Below, one piece after another: positions 53,373 to 64,000 of a stretch of 64,000 nucleotides of DNA. The stretch comes from Taenia hydatigena (lineage: Eukaryota > Platyhelminthes > Cestoda > Cyclophyllidea > Taeniidae), in contig JADWOT020000006.1 of NCBI GenBank assembly GCA_036345935.2, positions 10,638,519-10,702,518 of the forward strand. The letters run 5' to 3'. The first letter of the stretch is position 1. Every line of letters starts with the position of its first letter. Below the pieces are notes generated by a model that was given only the letters and a program-made list of their open reading frames with translations, had not been told where the DNA came from and did not search any database. Both the position numbers and the translations under genes were made by a program.

Positions 53373-53833
53373 TGTGTTACCCCTCCTTCCTTTGAAGCCT
53401 CCATACTGTCTTTCGGCATCCTGTATATTTGAAATTTAACTTGCACCAACCCACCTAGATGCTAAGTACACTCGACCAATCTTTTACTGTAGCGTGTATC
53501 TGTGCAACTGTGTTCAAGCATTTGGACCGGCAACAATATAGCCCTGTTTCTCTACGGCGATGTCTTCGTGTGTGCATATTGTATCCCTTATTTCGTGCGT
53601 GTGAATTGTTCTCGTCCAGTATACTCACCCGTATGTACAGCCTGACACCTATATGCTCCCTAACCCCCAATTACACTTCCTTAAACAGTGGGCCTGGTGA
53701 CGCTCATGCACGCGCTGTTCCCCCGTCTGACACTTCGCCGCCTCTTGAGTAATAACTAAGTCGAGTGCTGAGGCGGGTCTTGGCTTTATAGTTCTTTTTT
53801 TCAGATGATTTTGACCTATATTTGATAATGGGA

Positions 53834-53839
53834 AATAAA
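53834..53839 (+). other. possible poly(A) signal of CBP gene
   Basis: AATAAA lies about 460 nt downstream of the CBP stop. The intervening sequence has no supported gene and is probably 3' UTR. Confidence 0.4.
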
Positions 53840-55866
53840 GCGAAGTATTGGGAGTCTCTTGTTATTGTTCTGCACGGATGGCCGCGTCTGGCACACATGT
53901 TCTTGGTGCTTGTGTACGGCCTCCAGATTGTTGGAGTCTGGTATGGTAGACTTACAATCAAGGTAGGGCCACTTGTGAGATCGTTGGAGGCCTTTTCTGC
54001 TTCTCAGCTTTTACTATCCAGAAGTGCTTTTTGCGAAATTCGTATTTTTATTACAATTCCAGTGACTGAGTGTCGTTGCTTAAGCGAGTTGGAGTTCTCC
54101 TCTCTTCCTCTGAATCCGCTCATCTAAGCGGGTTTTCGCTTGTTGAGTACTCTCCTGTGACGCTTTCAGAGATGGTCTCCGGGCGTCTAGCCAGGAATGG
54201 TATACTTGGGTAATTCGCCAGTGGGGTGTTCGGCATGATGTGAAGTTCGAATGGCTCGAACTTGAGGGGTCGTGCTAATTCGTAAGCAGTTTTTGTTAGT
54301 TGAGTAAGGCCTAGACCCCTATACGGCCAATACATACGTAATAAAATAGCATCTTAAATTCTGACAAGTTGTGCAGTCGTTACCTCAATTATTAGGTCAT
54401 CCTAGTACTTCTGTCGCAGCAGCAGACTGCAGTATTGGTACCATTCCCGAGACAAAATCGACACTGGTAGGTACAGTGGGTTTGCACTGTCGCAAAAAAG
54501 TCTTTGGATTGCGTAATGGTTGATCCTCTTTCCTTTATCAATTTGCAAAATTTATTGAAATGAGAGCTTGGTAAAGGGAATCGTCGAGTGTCTTGTAATT
54601 TCTCACTTCCCCGTTTCGTTAATGCAGCTCAGTTTGGGGCTACTGTAGGTGATGCACTATTACAGGGTCTCATCAAAAAATATCACAAATAAATTGTGGG
54701 AGTTTGAACCTCGGCCCCCAGTACGTTCTTGCCCTTTCCGAACAGGCTTTGCCTTTGCTCTGCTTCGCGTGGTAGCCAGTCTATTCACCTCGTTGTCAGC
54801 TACTTTCAGTGCTAGGGTGATTCAAAGCGATCCAAGTCCATAAAATATCATTACCAACTTTCTCCCAAAGAAATTCACGATGGGCACTTTTTTTGGGGTC
54901 ATGGATAACACTATCACTTTGGTGTTTCAGGATCGTAAAACCAGAAGTGTGAAAGTGGCAGACAGCGAAACTACAGGGCAACATTCAGCAAGTGAGGCGG
55001 CTGGAAAAAGGGCTGGCATGCGTTGTACGTGAAGAGTTTACAAAATACAGGCGAAATCCGTGGACTCGATGCAATGCACGCATCAGTGCAGGATGTTGTC
55101 GACTCCAGAGACAGATAGCTCATTCGCATAAGTTGGGCGTCGATAGCAGAAAGTAGCCTCCGTGGACTTTGGAACCATGAATCCAAATGCTTAGCGCCTG
55201 ACAATGTTCATTACTGCCACTGCTGCCATTTGTTCCTTTGGGTCAATTATTCAAGGCGTGAATCAACAACAGTTACAGCCTCTTTTTGAAAGTGGATGGG
55301 AGAGTAGTGGTGAAAAACGTAGTGAAGTTCATTGTGCCATGCAAGAACATCAATCATTCATTGAACATTGATCTGAATACCAGCTTTGACGTCGGGCGCA
55401 GATCCTTTAGCAGGTCGAAGTGGTCTCTGCATTCAGACCGAAATTAATGCCTAGGTCTGTTATGGTTTTAGCACGTTGTCTCTAATACAATGCTGAAGCA
55501 ACAACGTGCACTGCATATTTAAATATTTCCTTAATTCACTTTTCATGCTCTCATCACAATATGATGACGTGATTGCCTCCGTAAAACTTGATGAGTGTTC
55601 ATTGCAATGCAAAATGTCAACACCTCGAGGAAGCGATCCCTCTGCCTCAACTGTTGAGTTTGTTGTTTTGTCCTAATGCTGGTGTGGTAACAGTAACAGT
55701 TGCTAAGTTTACGCTTTCACTACGAATAATGGATGCGCCTGATGTTCTCACTCACTTCTGATTCAAAATAAAAAAGGCATGGAACTTAAATGAATTGAAA
55801 TGGCTAATTGAATATGTTAGCCCGGTCCATCTTTGTGATTTTTACTTGAAAGTTGTCATAGCAGAT
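53840..55866. other. intergenic, nothing recognised
   Basis: Open frames of up to 101 codons occur on both strands without motifs or exon-like borders. This stretch precedes the second copy of the duplicated block. Confidence 0.45.
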
Positions 55867-57219
55867 CCCACTTTTGTTAGTGGACTCTGGACGCCAGAAG
55901 TTGCGATCAGATTCATTTCAGGTTAACTCTGACTAGCCGTTGAAATTTAACGCATAATAGAATTGATGCTTTTTTTTGGTTTTATGTTGCATGGATCTTT
56001 TCTAGGAAACCGTATTGCTACCTTACAAGAGTTGACGCTGCGTAGTAGGGAATCATTATAACTCATTAGATATTTGCTAATAGGAGGACAATGGAGCTAT
56101 CACCAAGGAACGGTTATTTTACCATTTCATTCCAAAATTTTTCAAAAGCTTATCATAAAAGGTAAGGCTTAATGAACAGCGAATGATTTTGCAATGCTAC
56201 ACCTGGTGCGATTCCTGTTTCTAGAATGTCGTATTGGTACAGCTGGTTAGATTTCTGGAGAGGAAACACTGCAAAAAGTTCTCGATTTTGGGCTTGTCAA
56301 AAAGCACCCATAGTCTAAATGAAACCAATATTTCAAAGTACACTTAGTTCACAGCTTACCAGCATGGGTTGAGTTAGTCACGAATATTCTCCTAAATGGT
56401 AGTTAAACAAGAGAGTCGGCAAGTTACAAAGTGACGAACGTTACTACAACGCATGCAAACTGAGTCAACATCCACGAGCATGCAACAGCTAGCATTTCGT
56501 ATGCCCTAAGCATGGATACTTTGTAGTCTTTCTATGGCGTGACTAAAGCCCCTACACTATTCATTCACTACATTGTAAAACTGCACAAATTAGAGCCAAG
56601 TTGGTCAACCCCAGCACTAGAGCAGCCCTCTCCAATGTCTTCGATTCGACTGCGCGAACTATGCTGCAGCAGTCATAATAATGCTATTATCTAGTAATTT
56701 ACGAGATGTTCGATAAAGACGGTATTTTCTTGACCTCACTGTGTTGGATGAACATCAGACATTGGGTCAATCGATTACGTTTCGTCTTCTGACCTTAGCT
56801 TCGGTCAAAGCCATGGAACTACCTAAACTAATCCGGAGGAGTCCTGCTCAAAAATACCTGCCTTTTATTGGTTGGCATTGGATGTAGGCGACTCAGCAAA
56901 CGAATACTCACGTTTATAAACAAATGTGACCTGCATCTTCAACGTGAGGACAAGCGTTAGTAAAGGTGAGGGGTAAAGCCACCAAATAAAAGTGACCTAT
57001 TTCAGTTGAGCCGATCGCTTAATAAATGCTCTCAAAAGTAGCAGTCCAAATGAAAAGGGCTTGATAGCCGCTAAAATGTGAGATGGCTGTGTCTACAGCT
57101 GAAAAGTCTTGTAAGCATATGTGACCGCATACCGATAGTGGTGTGATTTGTATCTCTAATAGTTTCCACTTTCGAGTATGATAAAATCAGTTAATTGAAT
57201 TAAAATTCAGCGATAAAGC

Positions 57220-57328
57220 TGTAGTACTTTGCTTGTTCTGACTGCCGATTTCGGTCATTTAGTTGGCCTCCGGGCCATGCCAGCAGCTCCGTTTCATCTG
57301 CATGCTGAGGAAGTCTCAGGACGCTACA
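57220..57328 (+). mobile_element. LTR, copy J (duplicate of D)
   Basis: This is the counterpart of 10974-11082 inside the second block copy, with the same internal deletion. It therefore arose by block duplication, not independent insertion. Confidence 0.65.
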
Positions 57329-57592
57329 TTGGTGGTATCGGAAAGTGGACTCGACTTTACGGGATTTCTATCCCCGTCTATACCGCTTGTTATGAACTGT
57401 AGTGGTACGAAAAAGTGCATGTGCAACGGATGGGGCAGTCTCTGATGCCCCATAACAGAGGGGCTGAGAACGACGTCCGCCTTCGGCATCTACTCCGTCC
57501 CCGTGTTCTGCAAGAAAGCTATCAATAACTGAGGTAACACTAGCCATGAACCACCTGAAAACGTTTTGTCGCAGAGATTTCCATAACACACT

Positions 57593-57778
57593 TGTAGTAC
57601 TTTGTTTGTTAGAACTGCCGGTTTCTGTCAAGGACACAGAGGTGGTCGTATTGCCCTAGATGCGTGGGCTGGCCTCCGGGCCATGCCAGCAGCCTTTTTC
57701 CCTCTGTCCGATGAATATATATATTCTACTTTAGCATTCTGCCTTCTTTTGCTTTCGAGGAAGCTTCGGGACGCTACA
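57593..57778 (+). mobile_element. solo LTR, copy K (duplicate of E)
   Basis: This is the counterpart of 11347-11532 with the same ACACT flanks, and the 186 bases appear identical by eye. Confidence 0.87.
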
Positions 57779-58012
57779 ACACTCGCTTAAGGAGACCGTT
57801 GTACTAACGTTCCCCTACGGACACACTGATGGTCGGACGAAACTCCAGGTCCAATCGAACGGCCAAGAGGAGTCAGTGACGTTGTGGACAAGCAGCTTCT
57901 CATCTGCGCTCGCATTTCGATGACTGACACGGTTAGCTCATGGGTGTTTCTTCCAGCACTGATTACGTTGTGATGGCTGACGTGAGAGGTTTACCAAGGA
58001 GGGCGTCGGAGC

Positions 58013-58113
58013 TCGAGCCATGCAAACAACCTCGTTCCCTCTATTTATTGAATCTATATCCTGTCTTAGCATTACGGCTTCTTTCGCCATCAAGGAAGAC
58101 TTGGGATGCTACA
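58013..58113 (+). mobile_element. LTR, copy L (duplicate of F)
   Basis: This is the counterpart of the 5'-degraded LTR at about 11767-11867. It has one visible change, GCTCGAGCC for GCTCGGGCC. Confidence 0.6.
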
Positions 58114-58134
58114 ATATGCATTGTTGACTTTGCA

Positions 58135-61100
58135 GGCACGATGTAGGACTCTAAGCAACTCGATACCGAAATTGAGGACTAAACAATTTATTGAAATGTC
58201 AGCGCTAATAAGGTGAGTTAGCGCAAATGGAAGACTGACCTCAAAGTCACCATTAGATACTTGCCTTAACAACCGAACCGTGATTTGTCGCATGACGCCT
58301 TTCCTGTTCTTTGAGAGCTTCATTTTACGGCTTTTTGTAGGGTTCTAAAGATAACTTAGCTGAACTGAAAAATAGGGGTGTTTGGTTGAATATTGAGCAC
58401 AAAGTCTAGAAGGCATCTAAAACTCTAATAATCCAAAAAATATCAATTTTTGATGTGTCCTTTAAAAGGAGGAATCACCAAATAATTCCTAAATGTTCTT
58501 TGTCCTTGGCCTCGCTAGTTATGTGGTTCGTTTTAGTCGCTTAATAGGAAAAACAAAATTGAGACTGATTCCGAAGGTTGGGATATGGCAGTTTACGAGT
58601 CTCCCCATTGGGAACACCGAACAGGTTGACTCTGATGGCAGCTAGGACGAAATGATTGCGAAATCAAAAGGAGATAAGGTACTTTTTCAACATTATTGTT
58701 TCTACTTTTCCTGATTTAGTGACAGATTGATATAGTGAGGTGAATTTTCATGGTATGTTCCCATATATGCATGTAAGTGACTTCATTACAAGTCGGTATC
58801 ACGAAATTAATCGTCTTGTCCGGCTGGCTGAGCGTTGGGTCTTCTTAGGACAGAGCTATTTGGGAACCGAATACATTACTGCGCTAAATGCGTGGCAGTA
58901 GAATTCGCTGGTCATTAAAACAGAAATACGAGTACAAATCACCCTAACATACCCGTCTTAGCTAGAATATATTGTTTATGCTGACGCGAAGATCTATAGA
59001 CTTCTAAATATTTTGTGTCGGAATACTTATCGGATGCTTAAATGGCCTACAATCGAAACAATCGGGGAGGTGGTATGCGCTAGCATATGCAATACTCATA
59101 GAATTGAGGAATTCAATGCTCTACAGGCATGTTGTTTGGAGTACTTAATCAACTCAATACTCAAGTGAATTTTCGTTTCTGCAATTTTCGTCAACGGTAT
59201 TAAGGTCAGACAATAATACAGGTCAAATACAGTAGTTAGGGTATGGTAGTCTTGCTGTGACCAAAAGTTGCGGCATCGGTTGCAGCACATTCACTCTCCT
59301 CAAGTTCGATTTTGCATAACATCAATGTACAACACATCAAGGGTATGTAAAAGTTAACTTACCCCTTAGTGCTGAATAGGTGTGAAGACGAATCGAGTAC
59401 CACCCAACGAGTTTTGCATCCTTGCTATTGTCCACTTCTCGCCTACGATGTCGTGAAGAGCAAGGTATTAAATGTTGCATCCGAAAATTGTGATAACTTG
59501 ATTCATGATATGATCGCTTATGGAGTGTTTTTAGCATACTCATTTTAGGGCTTTTAATACATGTTCGGCTGGTTTAGCCCGATGAATTTTAAAAGTTTTA
59601 TATATTTTCACAAACACTTAAAATTACTGAAATGGGGAGTCTGGAGGCGAAGATGTCCCCATGGGTAGCGGTGATTATTTTCTTTATCCGTCCGCAACGG
59701 TGAGTGTGGACACTCAGAAGCAGCACTATCTGTTCACCAAACAAAGGTAAACAAGCTATATCGACCTTTTTCCCTTTCATTTTCTCTGTACATTCGGTAC
59801 ATGGGGTTCAACAGTTCTTAATCGTATCGATAGCTGAACTTTCCTGTTTCATTGTGCTGGTTTTTTGCTAAAGTGAGCATAGGCTTGGTCAGGGTAAACA
59901 AATTGACTAGCAAGCCGTTTGCCTCAAGTTTAAGCCGAAACGCGCCTTGACCTTCGTTTACGTGGGAAAGTGTTCAACTGCAACGTCGTTTAGTTCTCTT
60001 CTCAATACCACTGCATAGTTCTATACCAATGATAATTATTTGCATGATGCCATACTCTGGGTGCTCGTTAACTATATCAGAGTAGGTAGGACCGAGAGGT
60101 CTATATAACTACTTCAACAGATTTGAGGATTTAAAAACATTTTTGTGCGATAAATTGTTGCATAATAGCTTTCAGTAGACCGTCGGAGTTCGTGGACCAA
60201 GGAGACACTAACACGTACAATTTGTCCGCTGCCACAACGCGATCGCGGTTTAGATGACATAGGAAGTATAGGCACTTCTGAGCAAGTGACGTTAAATGTA
60301 GTCGGGTTTATTTCGTTATTGAGCAAGTAATCATCTTTTCCAAGTGAGGATGAAAGACACTTCTTATTGCTGGTACCGATTTCCAGCGTACAGCTACAGG
60401 TCTGAGAGGCGGTATATGTTACAGGTTAGGAGGTGCTATATGTTTATCCTTTTGACAATGAAGGACTAAACATACAATGTAATACATGATGTCCATTTTT
60501 CGACAACTTAACATACCCGAAGTTACCTGTACTTTAAACAGTCATTTGCACAGCTCTTGATTGAAGCTGGTGTAAAGAACAAGCGGCGGGTAAATAATTT
60601 TGATAAAACTTACATGAAACACAATTTAGTTTTACTCATTATCACTTTCTCGTGCGATGTTAAAACGTGGGGAGGACTGTGCTTAGAAGCACATATCTTA
60701 ACTGGATGTATGGCTGGAATGTGTGTGATTATTTACTTATCTTCCATTGTCTAATAACTCATTATGAGTTTTTGGTCACACCGTTTAGCGAACTCGTGGA
60801 CATTTGTACTTGTGTGCATCCAGTCAAGTGGAGAGCAGCACAGCCCGATTTTAAATTCTGACGGTTTCGTACCACTTATATAAATGAAGGCATTAGGACG
60901 CTGTGGTAGCTCCTTACTTTGCCAACCATTTATAAAAGACCTGATTACAAGAATAAAGTTCATCAACATTTAGTAATCCAAATCCTCCTATGACGCAGAT
61001 ACCTTTGAAATGTTTCATGAAATCATATGCTTTATAGTTTGCACAGATGAGGCAAGAAGGAATAAGCACCTTGTTTTAAGAAGTGTCTAGCGAGCAATGG

Positions 61101-61997
61101 GCATGGTGCATAAACACTGCGCATCCATTCTATGTCTCAGCACAGCACGAGGTGCAATGTGAGGTGGCGCCGTTGTGACTGTAAGAGGCGTGTTGAGCTC
61201 ATCATGTGAGCCCGGTGCCTAACCCCCGCTCTGGCATTGGCACTGCACTCCGATTGGTTGGCTCAGCTTCTGAATTATAACTCAAAATAATACGAAGATT
61301 TTCCACTTGTGCAGTGATAAATTTTGCAAATTTTGTGGAAAATCAACTGAAAGAGCAGAATTTAAGGAAGGTCCAAAAGCAACAATTTACTTGGTCGCAG
61401 CATTTAGTTCGAATCACTACATCCAGTAGATTTGATGTGATTTTAGTGCTTAAACCAACCGCCATCCTTCCTAACTGCACTGCTGTTTTTAGAGTATTGC
61501 TAACCTTCCAGCACATGGTCCCTCTTATTGGTCAAACAAGTCAAACAATGTCATCTACCCAACCCACGTCGCCCTGCCCATGACACCTGTCGTGTGGTGA
61601 CCATGACATGGTATGTTTGATCTACTCCATTGCGTCATTTTCAGTTTAATAAGTGGATGAAATTAATTGCATTAAGGTAATGAATTGGTGAAACCAATTG
61701 ACAATTCCTAAAACAGTGTGACAAATACGGCATGAACTATAGAATTAAGGTGCCGGTCAAACACACTGCAATCGCAAAATTATTCAATTCTACTACAAGT
61801 AATTTGTTAGGTTTTGCATCACAATTTTTAAATAAAATAGAACCACATGTGCTTATTTTTATACCTCCACCTTCGACCTAGTATTCAATAAACTAATCGC
61901 CCATTTTTACGCCAATAAAGATAACAGTCTTCGCTACATTTTTGTATGTAAAATAGAGTGTCAGTAAATGATTAATTGTGTTTTTAAGAATTGTGAT
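58135..61997. other. gene-poor region
   Basis: The first 60 bases resemble the tail after block copy 1 at about 80%. Beyond that no gene, RNA or repeat is recognisable. Frames of 60-89 codons (for example 61314-61583) have no motif. Confidence 0.5.
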
Positions 61998-62175
61998 TGT
62001 AGCGTCCCGACACATCTTTAAAGGCAAAAGAAGGCATAGTACTATGGCAGAATATGTATTAATAAACAGAGGGAACAGGGCTGCTGGAACGACCAGAAGC
62101 CAGCCCACGCGGCTAGGGCAATATGGCCATCTAGGTGACCGAAACCGAAACCGGCAGTGAGAACAAAGTATTACA
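61998..62175 (-). mobile_element. solo LTR, copy M, perfect 5-bp duplication
   Basis: 178-bp copy on the reverse strand. It reads TGTAATACTTTGTTCTCACT ... CGCGTGGGCTGGCTTC ... GGGACGCTACA. Both flanks are GTGAT (61993-61997 and 62176-62180), a perfect target-site duplication. It is the cleanest single-site evidence in the window that the family is an LTR retroelement. Confidence 0.88.
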
Positions 62176-64000
62176 GTGATACTATGTAGGGAGTAGTTTT
62201 ATCGAGGTGCGAAAAAGGGGTCGTTGATTAGCACAAGTTCTGGACCAGCAAATGAGAATATGTTGGAGCTACCAGGTGACTGAAAGTTTCTCCAAAGACT
62301 GACATGGCGGACTGCAAATTGCAGGAAATTGTAAAGTGAATGGGATTGTTTAAAAGCAGTCCGGAAATATCTCACCTCTTATTATTCTCTCCTCTCCCTT
62401 TTCCTTGACTTAAGCCCCCAATCATCGAATGCTGTTGAATATGAAGGATCGCAGTTTTAGTAGATTTTGTCGTGAGCAATGAGTCACTTTTGCTCGCGGC
62501 TACGTCGATTGAGAAGAGACAATCGTGGAAGCTAGGCAAATGATTGCCACTTGATGCGGGTTGATGGATGGTGGATGAGGGGTCGCAAGGACTGCCACTT
62601 CGTTCTTCACTTCTTTCAAGTGTGGTATAGGGACTCACCGTGCAGTTAGATTGTTGACTGACGTGGGACGAGAAGGGACATTTGTTTACCGGCGTTGGTA
62701 AAGTGAACAAAAAGTCTACTGGTTACCCCAAACGAGGCAACACCCCACCAACCACCCACCCCAAACGTCTAAGACACGCACCGATTCGTCCCTAGAAGGC
62801 AATGCTTCCATGGTGTGTGAGTGTGGTGCGTCGTGGGCACACTCGTCCCTCTGACTGGATGCGTACGCCTGAGGTCCGTCTGGTCGATGGTGTACAACTC
62901 GAGGATGGGCACTACAAACCTCATTGGGGTGAGGATGTGGAATTTAGGACGGCAGAAGGTAGTACTGCTCCACTCCCTTCTCCCCCATCCCCATTTGTCT
63001 AGAAGGTCTCCAAGTGACTATCACCTCCCCTTGGTATTGGGCAAGTAGCATGTGAAACGTGAGCAGATTCGCTGTTCGCTAGATGCAAGGAGTCTTATGG
63101 AAGTGGGAGTAAGGGGTGACCTGTGTTTTGTTGGAAAAGGGTGAGCAATTGCAGTCACGATTATGTAAAAAGGTATGCACTAGGAATTTTCCTAAAGTTG
63201 TCCAATTGTTTGTAAGAAGTCGGACAAAATGTTTTGGTTTTACATGATATTTCCTGTACTCGCTCACAAACAAGTCACCAGTCACTGCATGTAAATCACT
63301 TGAACGTATTACCCACATTCTTTTGCAAATTACTAAATTGAAAAAAAAACTGCATCAAACAATGGGAAACAGATACGACTGTTATGCCAATGTTATGAAG
63401 CTATTGTAAAATGAAGCTTAACTGACATTTAATCGTTTTAGTTTTTCCATGCTATCCTTTCAGATTGAAAACCAATGTAGGTGAAACAGCTTTTGGCATT
63501 CCTCCAATGGCATCTGACTTGTAAATCCGGCTAAAATAAGCATGACCGAGGGCACACAATTCCTTCAAAAAGGCGTCCAACAAGTCTCAAAATTTCCACC
63601 ACATCTTTGGTAAAACCTATGTGAAACTGAAAATTGCAAAATTTGTGTCAGCCACTTTCCACAATGGTGATCCATGAGATTTTCAGGTAAATCGGCAGCA
63701 AAAAGGATTGTTGAAGAAATCCCAGAACCCGAGTTTCGGAGAAACTGTGCGTTTTCATTTACATTGTTTCTCCCTACACAGCTCAAATGTTATCCGTAGA
63801 CTTCAACGATAGTCATAGCTCTTGCTTAAAAGCAGGTGTCAAGATTGACAGAGGTCTATGAATGGTCCGACAATCGACAATCAAATGCATTTGTTGAACA
63901 CTAACCAAACTCGGGATCCTCTGATGGTATAGCATGTCGTTTTAAGTTAATTTCCATCTTTTTAATAGACTGTTGAGTCATCCAGTAGTTAGATGTGCAC
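62176..64000. other. gene-poor region with C/T-rich patch
   Basis: A reverse-strand frame at 62372-62710 is Ser/Thr/Pro-rich (112 codons). Overlapping frames near 62800-63050 are open on both strands in a G/C-rich patch. These could be parts of a gene extending beyond the window, but no family or splice chain is visible. Confidence 0.35.

Larger units (their letters stand above)
55867..58134 (+). repeat. 2.25-kb duplicated block, copy 2
   Basis: Same orientation and more than 99% identical to 9639-11888. It shares the opening CCCACTTTTGTTAGTGG and the last common bases GACTTTGCA. It carries 18 extra bases net near 57128. The sequence left of it has no LTR fragment, unlike copy 1. The nested LTRs (57220-57328, 57593-57778, about 58013-58113) are carried along, including the ACACT duplication around the middle one. 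Confidence 0.9.

Noticed and set aside
53822..54127. 101-codon frame downstream of CBP with hydrophobic start
   Set aside because: It lies in the likely CBP 3' UTR region, with no known motif and no exon context.

Overview
The window is eukaryotic nuclear DNA, almost certainly from a parasitic flatworm and most likely a tapeworm (cestode). The genes are intron-rich animal genes, many introns are only 29-42 nt long, and the LTR-type repeats resemble the short retroelements known from taeniid cestodes. The species cannot be fixed from sequence alone. I rebuilt gene models by hand from splice sites, reading frame and remembered human homologues. No alignment or search was run.

Layout: 1-12.3 kb is gene-poor and holds solo LTRs plus the first copy of a 2.25-kb duplicated block. 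12.4-26.8 kb carries three forward-strand genes: RUVBL1/pontin (12393-14816), ERLEC1 (16218-19374) and OSBP (20561-26754). MND1 (27782-27015, reverse) converges on OSBP and diverges from RPL31 (28204-28603, forward). An unassigned F-box/LRR-like gene (29747-31603) and OPA3 (33661-34150) follow on the forward strand. MED4 (36202-34801) and a compact GMAP-210/TRIP11-type golgin (45547-37757) are on the reverse strand. A CBP/p300 acetyltransferase gene (47430-53372, forward) lies beyond a divergent interval that contains two head-to-head LTRs. 53.4-64 kb is gene-poor again, with the second copy of the 2.25-kb block (99%+ identical, about 46 kb from the first) and a solo LTR with a perfect target-site duplication.

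The genes are housekeeping functions and do not form one pathway. They cover chromatin and transcription (RUVBL1, MED4, CBP), ER quality control (ERLEC1), ER-Golgi lipid transfer and Golgi tethering (OSBP, GMAP-210), meiosis (MND1), translation (RPL31), mitochondria (OPA3) and perhaps ubiquitin ligation (F-box). Several rebuilt proteins match human lengths closely (RUVBL1 456 aa, ERLEC1 482, MND1 206, RPL31 121), which supports the splice models.

The most unusual items are the LTR family with 5-bp target duplications, the homogenised 2.25-kb duplication carrying a nested LTR, the inverted LTR pair between two divergent genes, a probable GC-AG intron in MND1, a 15-nt micro-exon in the golgin, and a 606-residue golgin exon with degenerate helical repeats.
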